Source of the DNA: Bactericera cockerelli
Lineage: Eukaryota; Arthropoda; Insecta; Hemiptera; Triozidae
Direction: 5' to 3'
Assembly: GCA_024516035.1 (NCBI GenBank)
Contig: CM044958.1
Coordinates: 44,054,303 to 44,118,302 of the forward strand
DNA: 64,000 nt
Positions within the stretch are counted from its first letter, which is position 1, and each line of letters begins with the position of its first letter. The notes under the pieces were generated by a model. It was not told the origin of the DNA, made no database searches, and was given only the letters and a program-made list of their open reading frames with translations. The translations under genes were made by a program, and so were the position numbers. This document shows positions 9,057-19,889 of the stretch, one piece after another.

Positions 9057-9682
9057 AAAGATTTCACTCATTAATTTGAGGTTTACACTTATTTATCATT
9101 ATTATTATATTATAGGTAAAAAAATTACTTTCCGCTCCAATTTTCAAGAAATTTCAGGTCTCTGAAAAAAAGAAATGGCCCGACTTTATAGTTGGTACCT
9201 ACATACACCTTTTAGGTGCATCTAATAATAGAGGTAAAAATCTTGTTAAATGTACCTATATATTCAAATAAATAAATATTCAATTCAAATTCAAATCAAT
9301 TCAATACATACTCAGATTACTCAGCATACTGTGCTATACTGCTATACATGTACAAGTACATTGTACAAGTGGCAGATGCACTCATTATATCTCAGATTCA
9401 TTGTTTACTTCTTGAGACGTAAATTATTGATCAAAGTCATTATATGTGTGACGACCTCAATAAATGACAGTCTATCAAAGATAATGAATGATACAGATTG
9501 CATTAAGTCAGAAATTCCCATCCTGGTCACAGCTGTACTTCATATCCAAGAGTCCACTGTACATGGTCAAGTTGAGGAACTTGAAGTAATGGCTAATGAG
9601 GAGCAGTGAAGTTCAATTCAATTAGTTTTTTTATCGAAATGATTTTAAAGAAAGTCACTGTAAATTATTTTGTATGCATTGT
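9057..9682. other. AT-rich DNA, no gene recognised
   Basis: A 119-codon frame at 9250-9609 (+) begins in low-complexity AAT/CAA repeats. Its last third (9484-9609) has more ordinary composition, but no domain, splice context or homologue is recognisable. Confidence 0.45.
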
Positions 9683-9890
9683 TGTCCCGGTAGCTCAGTT
9701 GTAAAGGCGTTACTCTGTGAATCCACAGGTTCCACAGGTCGTGGGTTCGAAACCCAGCCAGGACATGACAATTTATCTTCTCATTTGGGATTTTTACCAC
9801 ATAATAATATGTCTTGGGCCTACTGCAGGAATAATGGGACTTTAATAATCCTAATCGGGCAGTATAAATAAGGCGATATTATTATTATTG
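9683..9890 (+). repeat. SINE-A copy
   Basis: Same order as the copy at 8847: GTCCCGGTAGCTCAG, GGGTTCGAAACCC, CATTTGGGAT, TAATGGGACTT, CAGTATAAATAAGGCGAT, (ATT)n. Both copies lie on the plus strand about 840 bp apart. Confidence 0.9.
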
Positions 9891-10056
9891 TTTGTTTTTT
9901 TTTTGCTTTCTTTTATATGGCAGCATTCTCCTTCAAGAAGCTCTTCCACCCAACCATAAATATTGATCCAGTTTCTCACAGCTGTTTGAAATACTGGACC
10001 AATATATTTTTAAAATTCTCGAGCGTTGGAGAATTCTGGCCGTTTCTGGTATTAAC

Positions 10057-10118
10057 CCAGATGGGGCTGACGTCCTTCTGGAAGGACGTCCTTTCAGAAG
10101 GACGTCATCCCCATCTGG
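10057..10118. repeat. 24 bp inverted repeat (hairpin)
   Basis: Arms at 10057-10080 and 10095-10118 pair at 23 of 24 positions (CCAGATGGGG...CCCCATCTGG) around a 14-base loop that is itself nearly palindromic (AAGGACGTCCTT). It lies in unrecognised DNA between a SINE-A and the Jockey-like LINE. Confidence 0.85.
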
Positions 10119-10266
10119 TGAAAGGTACTACATTGTGGATTTTTCTAATTAATTCAGCTTGTTGAGGTTAGTTGGCGACACCTTCAAGCTCTTTGTTTTG
10201 AGTCCGAGTGATAAGTTGACAGCACTTATTTTGATTCAGGACTCAATATATCTCTCCAAAAAAAAA

Positions 10267-13037
10267 TTTTTTTTTTTTTTTTAATTGATACATTTACAAT
10301 CTACAAAATAAAAGTATAATAAAACACATTTGTAATAAGTAAATCTGATGAGAATAAATGACATGAAGGAGAAGTTGCCCAATGACAGCACTCCTATGTT
10401 TACAGGTCCATTGCTTGCGGGTTACTCCGTTATCGCGCTGAACCTGGGGAGGTGGGGGTGGTGTTTAGGTTTCAAATAGGTCTGTTGGGTAGGTTTTCTT
10501 CAGCCTTCTCATGTTGGTGATAGGTTGTTCCAGGGCCCGGATCAGTTCATTTGGATGGTTAGGGATACGTTGGTGATAGTTTTTTGGTCGATTCTTGATC
10601 TCGTCTGTGACATATGGTATTCTGAGGTCTTCATGTATGGTTCTGTTCGAGACGTAATAAGGAGCACCCAGCATTTTCCTTAGGGTTTTGGACTGGAAGC
10701 GTTGTATGATTTTAATATTTGACGTTTAGCGCATCCCCATAGTTCGATTCCATAGGTCCATACTGGTTTTAGGATCATTTTGTAGAGAAGGATTTTGTTT
10801 TCAATGGAGAGTTTAGAGTTGGGACTAGAAGCCAAAACATTTTTTTGTACTTTATATTAAGTTGAGTTTTCTTCATTTGAATGTGGTGTTTCCATGTGAG
10901 TTTTTGGTCGAGGTGGATTCCAAGATATTTTACTGTGCTATTCCTAGGTATTAAGGTGTTGTTTAGAGCAACGGGTGGGCAAGTTGTTTTCCTAAGGGTA
11001 AATGATACATGTACAGACTTGTTCTCGTTTACTTTAATCCGCCATTTTTTCAACCAAGATTGTAAACTGTCTAGATGTCGCTGTAGGGCGTCTGACGCGA
11101 CTTCGGGGTCATGATGTTTAGCTAGGATGGCTGTGTCGTCGGCGAATGTAGCTGTGACGGTGTTGTTTGAGAGAGGCATGTCTGCGGTGTACAGGATGTA
11201 GAGGACAGGGGCCAGGACGCTCCCTGGGGGACTGATGCGTTAATCTGTCCGTAGTTTGAGAGTGTCCCATTGAATTTCACTCTGAAGAAACGGTTTTGTA
11301 GGTAGGATTTAAGAAGTAAGAATATTTGCTGAGGGAGAAGATGCTTTAGCTTGTAGAGTAGTCCTATGTGCCATATTTTGTCGAAAGCTGAGCTTATGTC
11401 TAAAAAGGCTGCTGAGCAGACACTTTTTTCCTCCAGTGTCGTAGCCACAACATTGACAACTCTATGTACCTGTTGTATAGTTGAGTGGCGGCTTCGGAAT
11501 CCAAACTGGTGGTCAGGTAGAACTTTTTGGACTTTTTCATCATTGAGTATTCGTTTTAGCAGTAGTTTTTCAAATATTTTAGAAATTGATGGTAGTAGAC
11601 TAATTGGTCTGTACGACGTTGCTTTATCCGACGGTTTGCCTGGTTTTTGGATCATGATAATTTCTGCGTATTTCCATGTTAAGGGCCAATAAGATAGTCT
11701 CAACATGGCATTAAATATGTGGGTCAAAAGTGTAACAGCTTTATCTGGCAGCTCTTGTAGGATTTTACCAGTAATCAGATCGAAACCAGGTGCTTTTTTC
11801 ATTTTACTAATTTTTATGGTAAAACGTATTTCGGGTGGAGAAATATATCTGACAGGTGGTGAGAGCGGACATGGCGTGTCGAGAAAGTTTAGGATTTCTT
11901 CTTCATTTTCTTCCGAATCTGAACTAGCTGGAAATGGCTGAAATATTTCAGTCAAATGATCAGAAAATAAATTTGCTTTTTCGTTGTCTTTTTTAGCCCA
12001 GGTACCGTCTGGTTTTCTTAAAGGTGGAACTCTTTGAGAAGGTCTTTTAATTTTCTTTGTAGGTTTCCATAGTGAATTATCCTCTGTACTTAAATTTATT
12101 AAATAGTCTTCAACGAGCTCATTGTTTCTTTTTTTAAGTAGTTGTTGTAGTTTTTTAGTAAGTTTGTTCAGTGTCTTTTTGTCATTAGGATTTCTTGTAT
12201 ATTGCCATACGCGTCTCGCTCTTCTTTTTTCTGCAATGAGATCAGCTATTTCTTTCGGAATATTCTGTGATACTTTTTTATTTTTGTAGTTTTCAGGAGT
12301 AGCATATTGTGCTGCTTGTTGGATGAGAACTGTCAAACTGTTGACCGTTTCATCAACGTCATCAGGACTTTTTAGTCTTCTATTTAGGCTAACGTTCTCG
12401 TCTAGAAAAAATCTAAATTTATCCCAGTCTGTTCTAGGAGACGTTAAAGAAATGTTGTTGGGAACTGATATGACTGTAGTTGATAGTGTCAGGATGACGG
12501 GGGAGTGGTCAGACGATAGATCGTGGTTTGACTCTACTTGTGTGTAGTTATTGGATATGCCTTGAGTGATGAAAAAATCAAGTAGGTCGGGAATTTTGTA
12601 GGGGTCCGAGGGCCAATAGGTAGGTTCTCCAGTAGACAGGTATGTAAATCGACTAGATTGCGTAGCATTGTATAAGTTCCTTCCTTTCGTTGTAGTCAAG
12701 CGTGAGCCCCAGAAGGTGTGTTTTGCGTTCCAGTCTCCTCCTGTTATGAACCGCGGCCCAAGGGAGGAGAAGAAAGTTTGGAATTCTTGAGTACTGAGGG
12801 AGAAGCGCGGGGGACAGTAGACAGCAGCAAGTGCGATAGGTAAAGACGGAGTGTCGAGTTTTATACTTGTTGCTTGTAGTTTAAATGAGCTATAGCTTGG
12901 ACATTCATGGTGCGATATGGAACTTCTGATGAGAATAGCGGTGCCGCCATGAGCTTTGCCACTTGGATGATTAGTAGAGTATAGTTGATAATTTGGAATG
13001 TTGAAGTAAGTCAGGTCCGTAAAGTGGGTTTCCGATA
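10267..13037 (-). mobile_element. Jockey-like non-LTR retrotransposon, 5'-truncated
   Basis: On the minus strand the element runs from partial apurinic endonuclease through reverse transcriptase to a short 3' UTR and a 16-base poly(A) (T run at 10267-10282). The sequence TCCAAAAAAAA lies at both borders (10255-10265 and 13038-13048), which fits an 11 bp target duplication, though A runs make chance agreement easier. ORF1 (gag) and the first part of the endonuclease are absent, as expected from incomplete reverse transcription. Jockey clade is inferred from the order and wording of motifs and from the arthropod-like setting. Confidence 0.9.
10465..13037 (-). pseudogene. Broken endonuclease-reverse transcriptase ORF of the Jockey-like LINE
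   Basis: This is the remains of ORF2, which nicks target DNA and copies the element RNA into it. The first open segment (13037-11122) starts inside the endonuclease at ISETHFTD. It retains GGDWNAKH (about 12740-12718) and SSDHSPV (about 12516-12496), both catalytic motifs, then RT motifs including YRPISLLPSISKIFEKL, FGFRSRHST and AAFLDISSAFDKIWH. Reading shifts near 11221-11226, within the VPQGS motif; the next frame (11179-10775) carries the catalytic FADD at about 11146-11135. A second shift near 10728-10735 leads to a C-terminal segment ending at 10465. Two frameshifts plus truncation make it inactive. The first six codons of the longest frame (13056-13039) come from flanking T-rich DNA, not the element. 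Confidence 0.9.
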
Positions 13038-13048
13038 TCCAAAAAAAA

Positions 13049-15084
13049 TAAAACAAAAAATTTCACCGCGTTATCTGGGTTAAGATCCATAGGTGTACTG
13101 CAATGACATGAAAAGATTTCTCGTATGCAGTCATTGTCAAGAATTTTATCAGATTAGAACTTGCTGCAGCTTCTGAGGAAATTGAGGAGTTATTTGTATG
13201 TTCTGATACTCATGTACCTGCATCTAGTACTACTCACTTGTCTGTTAATTAATTAATGCTTTTTCTTTGTGTTATTATGTCATAATTTTAAATGTCATCA
13301 TCATTATCAATCACTAAAGGCATATTTTTTAGGTGTTCGATCGTTTGCAATCCTATTTATCCTACTGAATGATTTGCAGTACATTCCTCTTGGACATCCA
13401 GATGGACGTCACCGAGTTCTCTCCCGACCCAAATTTTGGTCAGGTAGGTACCTCGAGTTCTTTCCCGCTCATGATTTTATCAACACCGAGTTCTCTCCCG
13501 TTGCTTGCATTTTTACATCCAGACTTCTTGGAAATAATGTTTTCTTAGTCTGCCTCTTTCGTTGTTTTTTTTCTATCAAGTTACCCAAAAAAAAAAAAAT
13601 CCAAAAATGTGGATACTGGAATCTTTCTGTCTGCGAATAATGTGAACAATTTTGATTTTTAGTTTTTTAAAGTTATTTTACAATTGGCTAGGACTCAAAG
13701 AGAATGTGCTTAGCAATTATGAACAAGACACATAAGAATTCAACTTCTCATCTAGCCCTTTCATATGTAGGAATTTCTTGGAGTGGTAAATTCCTCCTTA
13801 TCAATCAGTAACCAAGTAGCGTCAGCATTCCTTCACCTCGTCAGTTTGATTGGATTTCCTGTCAGCGCCGACGGAATGAAATGCCTCAACTGGCTCAGCA
13901 TTTATTACAAGCTCGCAGTCATGCTATCAGAGAGAAAAGTAAATGCCTTCTCTGCGAATGTAGCAGCTACAGCCGGGGATAAACTCTAATATTTCAAAGT
14001 CAATTCTGAAGGCAAGTAATTTCCCAAACGTACTTTTAAGAGTTTCACTTCTTTCCTTGCGTACGGATTAGAAGTCCTGAGCTTGATTTTGTTTTCCAAG
14101 ATTTTGCTAGACATTCTTTTTTATAAAAGAAAGTTGATTTTTTTTTCAAGTTCCGTGTTCTTTTTTATGTCTAGTCGTAGTAAATTCCTTTTTTTTAATA
14201 TCCAAGAAATTAGACATTTATAAATGTTTGAAGTTTTCAGATTCTGGCTCTAAGCTGTTTAACATTCTTATTAATTCTTAAGAATTTAAAATCTCCACCT
14301 ACTTCATTTTTCGATATCAGAATTAATCTCTAATTTTCGACGCAGGCACAGTTGCACAATAGTGCATCACTGTGATGGTCTACAGTCTACAGAATTCCTT
14401 TATAATAAGAGTCCGAGTTTCACTGCATAATCAAGTCCTTGTTTCACTGCAGATAATAATTATTCCCACTTAGAGATCGTCCACAGGTTCTGCAATATTG
14501 ACAGATCATGGGGTAGATCTCATGAAAAAAAGATAGTCACAGATTCGAGATTTCCAGAGAATTCTTGCCATGATAAAATCAGAAAATCCACTGTGTTCTG
14601 TTTGTGTTGGGGTCGGGAGAATGCTGGAGGTTCCATTCTGTGCATTGTTATTCCAAGCACTCCGCTCGTTGGTAACCCGCCTCTCCCCCTCTTTCTCAGC
14701 TTTGTGGAGAAGACTCCAATAAAATTGCCTGCCATTTCTTTGAACATAATATTTGTCCTTCACTCCAACAGTCTCTATCTTTCTTCCTCGCACAGCTATT
14801 CATTCTTCTCTTTGTCTCTGAGTTTTCTTACAATTTCTTCTTACCTCTCTCTCCGCGCTACACCAGCCTTTACTTTCCATACCCCCCCCCCCCATCCCGC
14901 TTCAAAGTCCATATTTCCTTGTGTGTACGCTCCCCCTCCCCCTTTGCACCACGCCGCCTCGACAACAAAGTACAAGACAATGTAAAAAATGAGCGGCATT
15001 AAATATTTTTAATCTTTATGAGACAAGCTGAAAAAAACAACAGAAAAAAGCACAGCTCCCTCTCAGTCTTTTGTAGAAGAACAA
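13049..15084. other. Non-coding DNA with short repeats
   Basis: Around 13410-13500 the phrase ACCGAGTTCTCTCCCG appears three times, with one variant. T runs and a CT-rich block (14680-14960) follow. No coding exon recognised; frames at 13269-13640 and 14506-14985 lack domains. Confidence 0.5.
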
Positions 15085-15097
15085 TTGCATGATTGCT

Positions 15098-15285
15098 TCC
15101 TATATTTCATATGGCCTTACAACTTGGCTTGTTTCCTCACTTTGCTCAACGCTTTCTCTATTTCCCATGGCCTTACAACTCTGCTTGTTCCTTGTACTTC
15201 ATTGCTCAATGCTCCCTCTATTTCTCTTGGCCTTACAACTATGCTTTCCCTATTTTATTTGGCCTTAAAACTTCAATTTGCCATC
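15098..15285. repeat. Degenerate tandem repeat, unit about 65 bp, three copies
   Basis: TGGCCTTACAACT with CTATTTC before it and TGCTTGTT/TGCTTTCC after it recurs three to four times. Confidence 0.65.
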
Positions 15286-15479
15286 ATCAAGGCTGCTCAC
15301 TAAGATTGAAGGGAATGAGGCACAAACTTAGAAGTATGCTAGATTTTGACAATGGAGCCGGACTTATACATATTTATGAATGATTATTCACAACAACAAA
15401 AACACTCTAATGGCTTCCTCGCATCATTCGATGGCTACTCATTTCATTTGTGGTCTTATAATTTGAAGGTTTGCCACAG

Positions 15480-15716
15480 TTTAGAATTTAGAATACTCTT
15501 GAGTATAGAAGACTACTTCAATTCAGAATACCCTAGAATATGGAGTTTTACTACAGTTTCGAAATGTGAGTATTCTTGTATTTGAAAGAGATATTATGGA
15601 ATTTTGAGTACTCTTGATTTAAAAGTTCTACTACAGATTTGAATTTCGAATACTTCTAATTTAGAAGTTCTACTACAACTTTAAATTCTAAATACTTTCG
15701 AATTTTGAGGTTTAAT
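15480..15716. repeat. 42 bp minisatellite, left part
   Basis: Diverged copies of GAATACTCTTGATTT and AAGTTCTACTACA. The array continues at 16898-17870 and is interrupted by a LINE. Confidence 0.75.
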
Positions 15717-16897
15717 ATCATCTCGCTTTCATCTATACGCAGATGATTTAAAACTCTACTTTGTGTTCAAACCAGACAAAATTATCGAAACAGCCGAAAT
15801 CATCAATAGCGAGATCACCAAACTTGTAGAATGGTCAAAAATCAATGGACTTAAAATAAATTCTTCAAAAACTAAGGTTTTACTGATTGCTAGTCATGGA
15901 ATTCTTCGAAACATCTCCCCCCCATCTCCCTTCATCCAAGTAAATGGAGATGACATTGAAGTCGTACAATCAGCAAGAAATCTAGGTATATTCTTTGACG
16001 ATACCTTGAGCTGGACTGTTGAGGTGAGCAATGTAAGAAAAAAGGTCTTCGGGGCACTGTGGTCATTAGGTCGTCTTAAAAAGTATCTCTCATTGAACTC
16101 AAGAAAACTCCTTATAAAATTCTATGTTTTGCCATTGTTTGAATATTGTGCCCCAATCCTCTTGGGACTCACCCAGGAGGAATCAATTAGATTACAACGG
16201 GCACAAAACGCTTGTGCTCGTTTTATTTTCAAAGTTAGGCGCTGGGAACATATAACTCCCTACCTGAACCGTCTTCAATGGTTAAAGGTAGAGGACCGGA
16301 GAAAACTCCTTACTCTATTTTCTGTCTTCAAAATCCTCTCTACTCAGTCTCCTTCATATCTATTTGAGAAATATTGCTTCCGTTCTACTATTAGCACACG
16401 AGAAACTAGGTCTCACTCACTCCTCCTAGAAATCCCATCCTGTAGAACGGAGGCGTACCACAAAGGGTTCCTAGTCTCCTCTGTGAACCTCTGGAACTCC
16501 GTACCCTATCCTATCCTTAACTCACTATCTGAACATTCCTTCAAAGCAAAGCTTACTGAAGCAGTTGGCATCCACTCCTTAGCCCTATAAAATCCCAATC
16601 TCTCCTACCACTCCTTCCTTCCTCCTTTTTACTCGTGCTAAGTGTGAATGTGTGTGTGTTTGGGTAACTTTATTTTATTATTATTATTATTATTTTTTTT
16701 TTTTCCTTCACATTATTAATTGCAATTTATATTATATTTTATATTTTTCTATATTCAATAATGTAAAATCATGTAAAATTTACAATAAATAAAGAGGTGC
16801 TATATTAAACTGTTAGCGTAATGGGACTTCTTGTCTCGAGCCGACAGTCTAAATAAAGCACTACTATACTACTATACTATACTATACTATACTATAC
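15717..16897 (+). mobile_element. 5'-truncated non-LTR retrotransposon inside a minisatellite
   Basis: The element starts within its RT domain and ends at 16897 after a 3' UTR and a (ACTAT)n tail. TTTAAT precedes it (15711-15716) and follows it (16898-16903), a possible 6 bp target duplication. The 3' end (TAATGGGACTT, CCGACAGTCTAAATAAAGCAC) recurs at 55569-55612 (minus) and resembles the SINE-A tail. A microsatellite-type tail instead of poly(A) is typical of the CR1/L2-like groups; the clade cannot be settled by eye. Confidence 0.85.
15718..16590 (+). pseudogene. C-terminal half of a LINE reverse transcriptase
   Basis: An open frame of about 290 codons begins upstream of the first ATG and is open from at least 15718. 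It opens with the RT active-site block HLYADDLKLY at 15730-15759, followed by a palm/thumb region with NGLKINSSKTKVL and NLGIFFDDTLSW. The C-terminal domain has LLIKFYVLPLFEYCAP and RLQRAQNACARFIF, typical of arthropod LINE ORF2 proteins. It ends at a natural stop (16588-16590) without internal breaks. The endonuclease and first RT motifs are missing, so the copy is dead, but the intact frame suggests it is fairly young. Confidence 0.88.
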
Positions 16898-17870
16898 TTT
16901 AATAGAAATTATAAATGTGGGTATTCTTGAATTTGAAAGTCCCTTATGAATTTTGAATACGCTTGATTTGGAAGTTCTACTAGAACATCGAATTTTGAAT
17001 ACTCTTGATTTGGAAGTTCTACTACAAATTTTGAATTTTGAATACTCTTGATTTTGAAGTTCTACTACAACATTGAATTTTGAATACTCTTGATTTGGAA
17101 GTTCTCAACAATTTCGAATACTCTTGATTTTGAAGTTCTACTACAACTTTAAATTTTGAATACTCTTGATTTGGAAGTTCTACTAGAATATTGAATTTTG
17201 AATACTCTTGATTTAGAAGTTCTACTACAATTTTGAATACTGTTGATTTGGAAGTTCTACTACAACATTGAATTTTAAATACTCTTGATTTGCAAGTTCT
17301 CAACAATTTTGAATTTTGAATACTCTTGATTTTGAAGTTCTACTACAATTTTAAAATTTGAATACTCTTGATTTGGGAGTTCTACTACAATTTGAACTTT
17401 GAATATGCCCGATTTGGAAGTTCTACTACAATTTTGAATTTTGAATACTCTTGATTTTGAAGTTCTACTACAATTTTGAATACTGTTGATTTGGAAGTTC
17501 TACTACAACATTGAAATTTAAATACTCTTGATTTTCAAGTTCTACTACATTTTTGAATACTCTTGATTTTGAAGTTCAACTACAACATTGAATTTTGAAT
17601 ACTCTTGATTTGGAAGGTCTCAACAATTTTGAATACTCTTGATTTTGAAGTTCTACTACAACTTCAAATTTTGAATACTCTTGATTTGGAAGTTCTACTA
17701 GAACATTGAATTTTGAATACTCTTGATTTAGAAGTTCTACTACAAGTTTGAATTTTGAATACTCTTGATTTGGAAGTTCTACTACAACTTTGAACTTTGA
17801 GTACTCTTAGATCTAGAGGTCTAGAATTTTTTCGAATTTTGAATATTCTTCATTTTGGAGGTCTTGTTGA
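16898..17870. repeat. 42 bp AT-rich minisatellite, main array
   Basis: About 20 units of GAATACTCTTGATTTGGAAG followed by TTCTACTACAACATTGAATTTT. Several units are shortened and some have CTCAACAA in place of CTACTACAA. Confidence 0.92.
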
Positions 17871-18574
17871 ATTTTAAATATTTAGGATAGTACCTTCTCC
17901 ATATTTACCAAAACTACATAGTCCATTCTTACCATAGTTTCAAAATTTAAAAACTCATGTATTTTTTGGGTTGATTTACTATTGCTTAATCCGTTTTTGT
18001 AATTTGTTTTGTTTTTGCTTTTTTTTTGCAAAACAACGGGGTTAACCCTTGTTTCATCCATCTTGGGGCAAACTTTCAGCTTCTGATTTCAGATCATAGC
18101 ATTACGGAGATCAAATATCATTCAGTCAATAGTACACAATACATTTACGTTTATTGGTAGCTACTAGCTTGTTATGGATTTTGACTTCTCTCGCTTTCAG
18201 CAGTTGAAATTCTTTGTTGTTTTGAACCAATTGATAACTTTCAGAATTTTGAGTCCATTTCTCGTTAGGTAATTGATTTTTTTCCATTCTGGGGAATATT
18301 CAGTATTTCAGAACTTTCAATTTTTCTATATTATTTTCTATCAGAGCAAATTTTGCGGAAACTAAAATTTTGGACGGGTATTATTTTTCAATTTTATGTG
18401 ATCTGAAATTTGTAGTAAAAACTTTGAGTTGGCCTGACGAAAATAATCTCGTGACTTGTTGAAAAATCTCGCAAATATGTGGCTATAAAATCCTCGAACT
18501 TCGATAATAATATAGAGTTTAGAAAATATTTTAGTCTCTGTGAATTTAAAAATAACTTGAGAAAAATAGCTTTT
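17871..18574. other. AT-rich DNA, no gene recognised
   Basis: No repeat or coding frame stands out. Confidence 0.5.
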
Positions 18575-18650
18575 CAGTGTCGATAGCACTTTGAATACAC
18601 CAGTTCTCGTTCTGTCACTGAAGTTAAGCAACGTCCAGCGACGCTGTGAC
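18575..18650 (+). repeat. 5S rRNA-derived fragment
   Basis: GTGTCGATAGCACTTTGAATACACC, then TTCTCGTTCTGTCACTGAAG and TTAAGCAACGTCCAGCG follow the 5S rRNA order seen at 237-147 (minus) and 60068-60150. It stops at a T run, without the SINE body. Confidence 0.65.
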
Positions 18651-18708
18651 TTTTTTTTTGGCATTGGGCAAAAACAACCCATACAGCCATACGCTGTGAC
18701 TTTGCTGA

Positions 18709-18985
18709 GCTTTCACAAATAGATATACGACTGATATCTGACAGACTAGCTTTCACTAATAGATATACGACTGATACCTGACGGACTAGCTTTCACTGAT
18801 AGATATACGACTGATACCTGACGGACTAGCTTTCACTGATAGATATACGACTGATTCCTGACGGACTAACTTACACTAATAGATATACGACTGCTACCTG
18901 ACGGACTAGCTTTCACTGATAGATATACGAGTGATTCCTGACGGACTAACTTACACTAATAGATACGACTGATGTCAGACTAATC
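18709..18985. repeat. 40 bp minisatellite, about 7 copies
   Basis: The unit reads CTTTCACTGATAGATATACG followed by ACTGATACCTGACGGACTAG. Variants CTTTCAC and CTTACAC alternate near the right end. Confidence 0.95.
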
Positions 18986-19555
18986 GATACAAACTTTCAG
19001 TCAGATAAAAACAAGGGATAGACAGGATCCCTTGCCCCGAGACCTCCCCACCCCAACAAGATTAACACCTCAGTATCTTCCTCTATCATTGCATTTAATT
19101 TATAATACCCTAATACCTTCTGTTCGTATTCTGATATCGGAGTTGCAGCGTACTCCAAGAGCTTGCTAAACCTGACAAATAGATACATAGTGATACATAG
19201 ACAAATAGATACATAGTGCAGGTATATTGTATCGTCTGAAAAGTAGAACAATAAAGCTTTTTGATGACCTTTGGGATTATCTGGTGGCAAGCTAGGTAGA
19301 GTAGAGGGGGGATTCATCCCTTTTGCAACTCTGTCTTTCCTATGCTGGTTTTCTCATGTGATGATGCCTAGAGTAAGTTGTAGCGGTGACAAAGCTTCGT
19401 GTTTTTGTAGCTAGAGATGAAGAGAGGAAGTGTAAGACGAGTATTGAACCAAAAGAAGTGTAAGCGTGTATTGAACCAATGATCTCAGGATTGAAATTAT
19501 GAAGAAAAAAAAGTTAACATATATGTGTTAATCACAATCTTGACATCACGACTAC
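18986..19555. other. No gene recognised
   Basis: Short duplications of GATACATAG occur near 19180-19220. The 106-codon minus frame at 18997-19317 has no recognisable domain. Confidence 0.45.
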
Positions 19556-19655
19556 TCAAACTCGCTTTACGAAAGACCTGCCCAATCCGGGACTTGAACC
19601 ACCGACCTCAGACCACAATTCCGCCGCCCCATCGATCAAGCTACTGAGGTCGGTT
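19556..19655 (-). repeat. SINE-E tRNA-like head
   Basis: On the minus strand: CCGACCTCAGTAGCTTGATCG (A box-like), then GAGGTCGGTGGTTCAAGTCCC (B box). Matching heads are at 27175-27283 (minus) and 33098-33200 (plus). Confidence 0.7.
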
Positions 19656-19751
19656 GATTGACCTTATGATACCAAATACTAATATTTAAAGACAAAATAA
19701 AGTTGTACAAATCTTCAAATCACATGAAATCAGTAGTCGAAAAAAATATAA

Positions 19752-19885
19752 CTGGAAGAGAATGCCGAAGGCATTATCACCACCCTTGATCAAGCTTTGT
19801 TTATAACTTTTATTATCATGTTCATTGTATATAAATAATGTAAATAAAGCTTGATCGAATTGTTTATAGATAAATAAAATATAAT
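19752..19885 (+). repeat. Module F repeat, AATGCC subfamily
   Basis: Hairpin AATGCCGAAGGCATT at 19761-19775, then CACCACCCTTGATCAAGC and an AT-rich tail with AATAATGTAAATAAAGC. The CTTGATCAAG palindrome is shared with the copy at 49390-49520. Confidence 0.6.
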
Positions 19886-19889
19886 TCAT

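Noticed and set aside
9250..9609. 119-codon frame as a gene
   Set aside because: The first part is low-complexity AT-rich repeat and no part is recognisable; no splice or promoter support.
11366..11692. Plus-strand frames of 60-110 codons within 10.9-12.5 kb
   Set aside because: They are antisense shadows of the Jockey-like LINE's endonuclease/RT frame.
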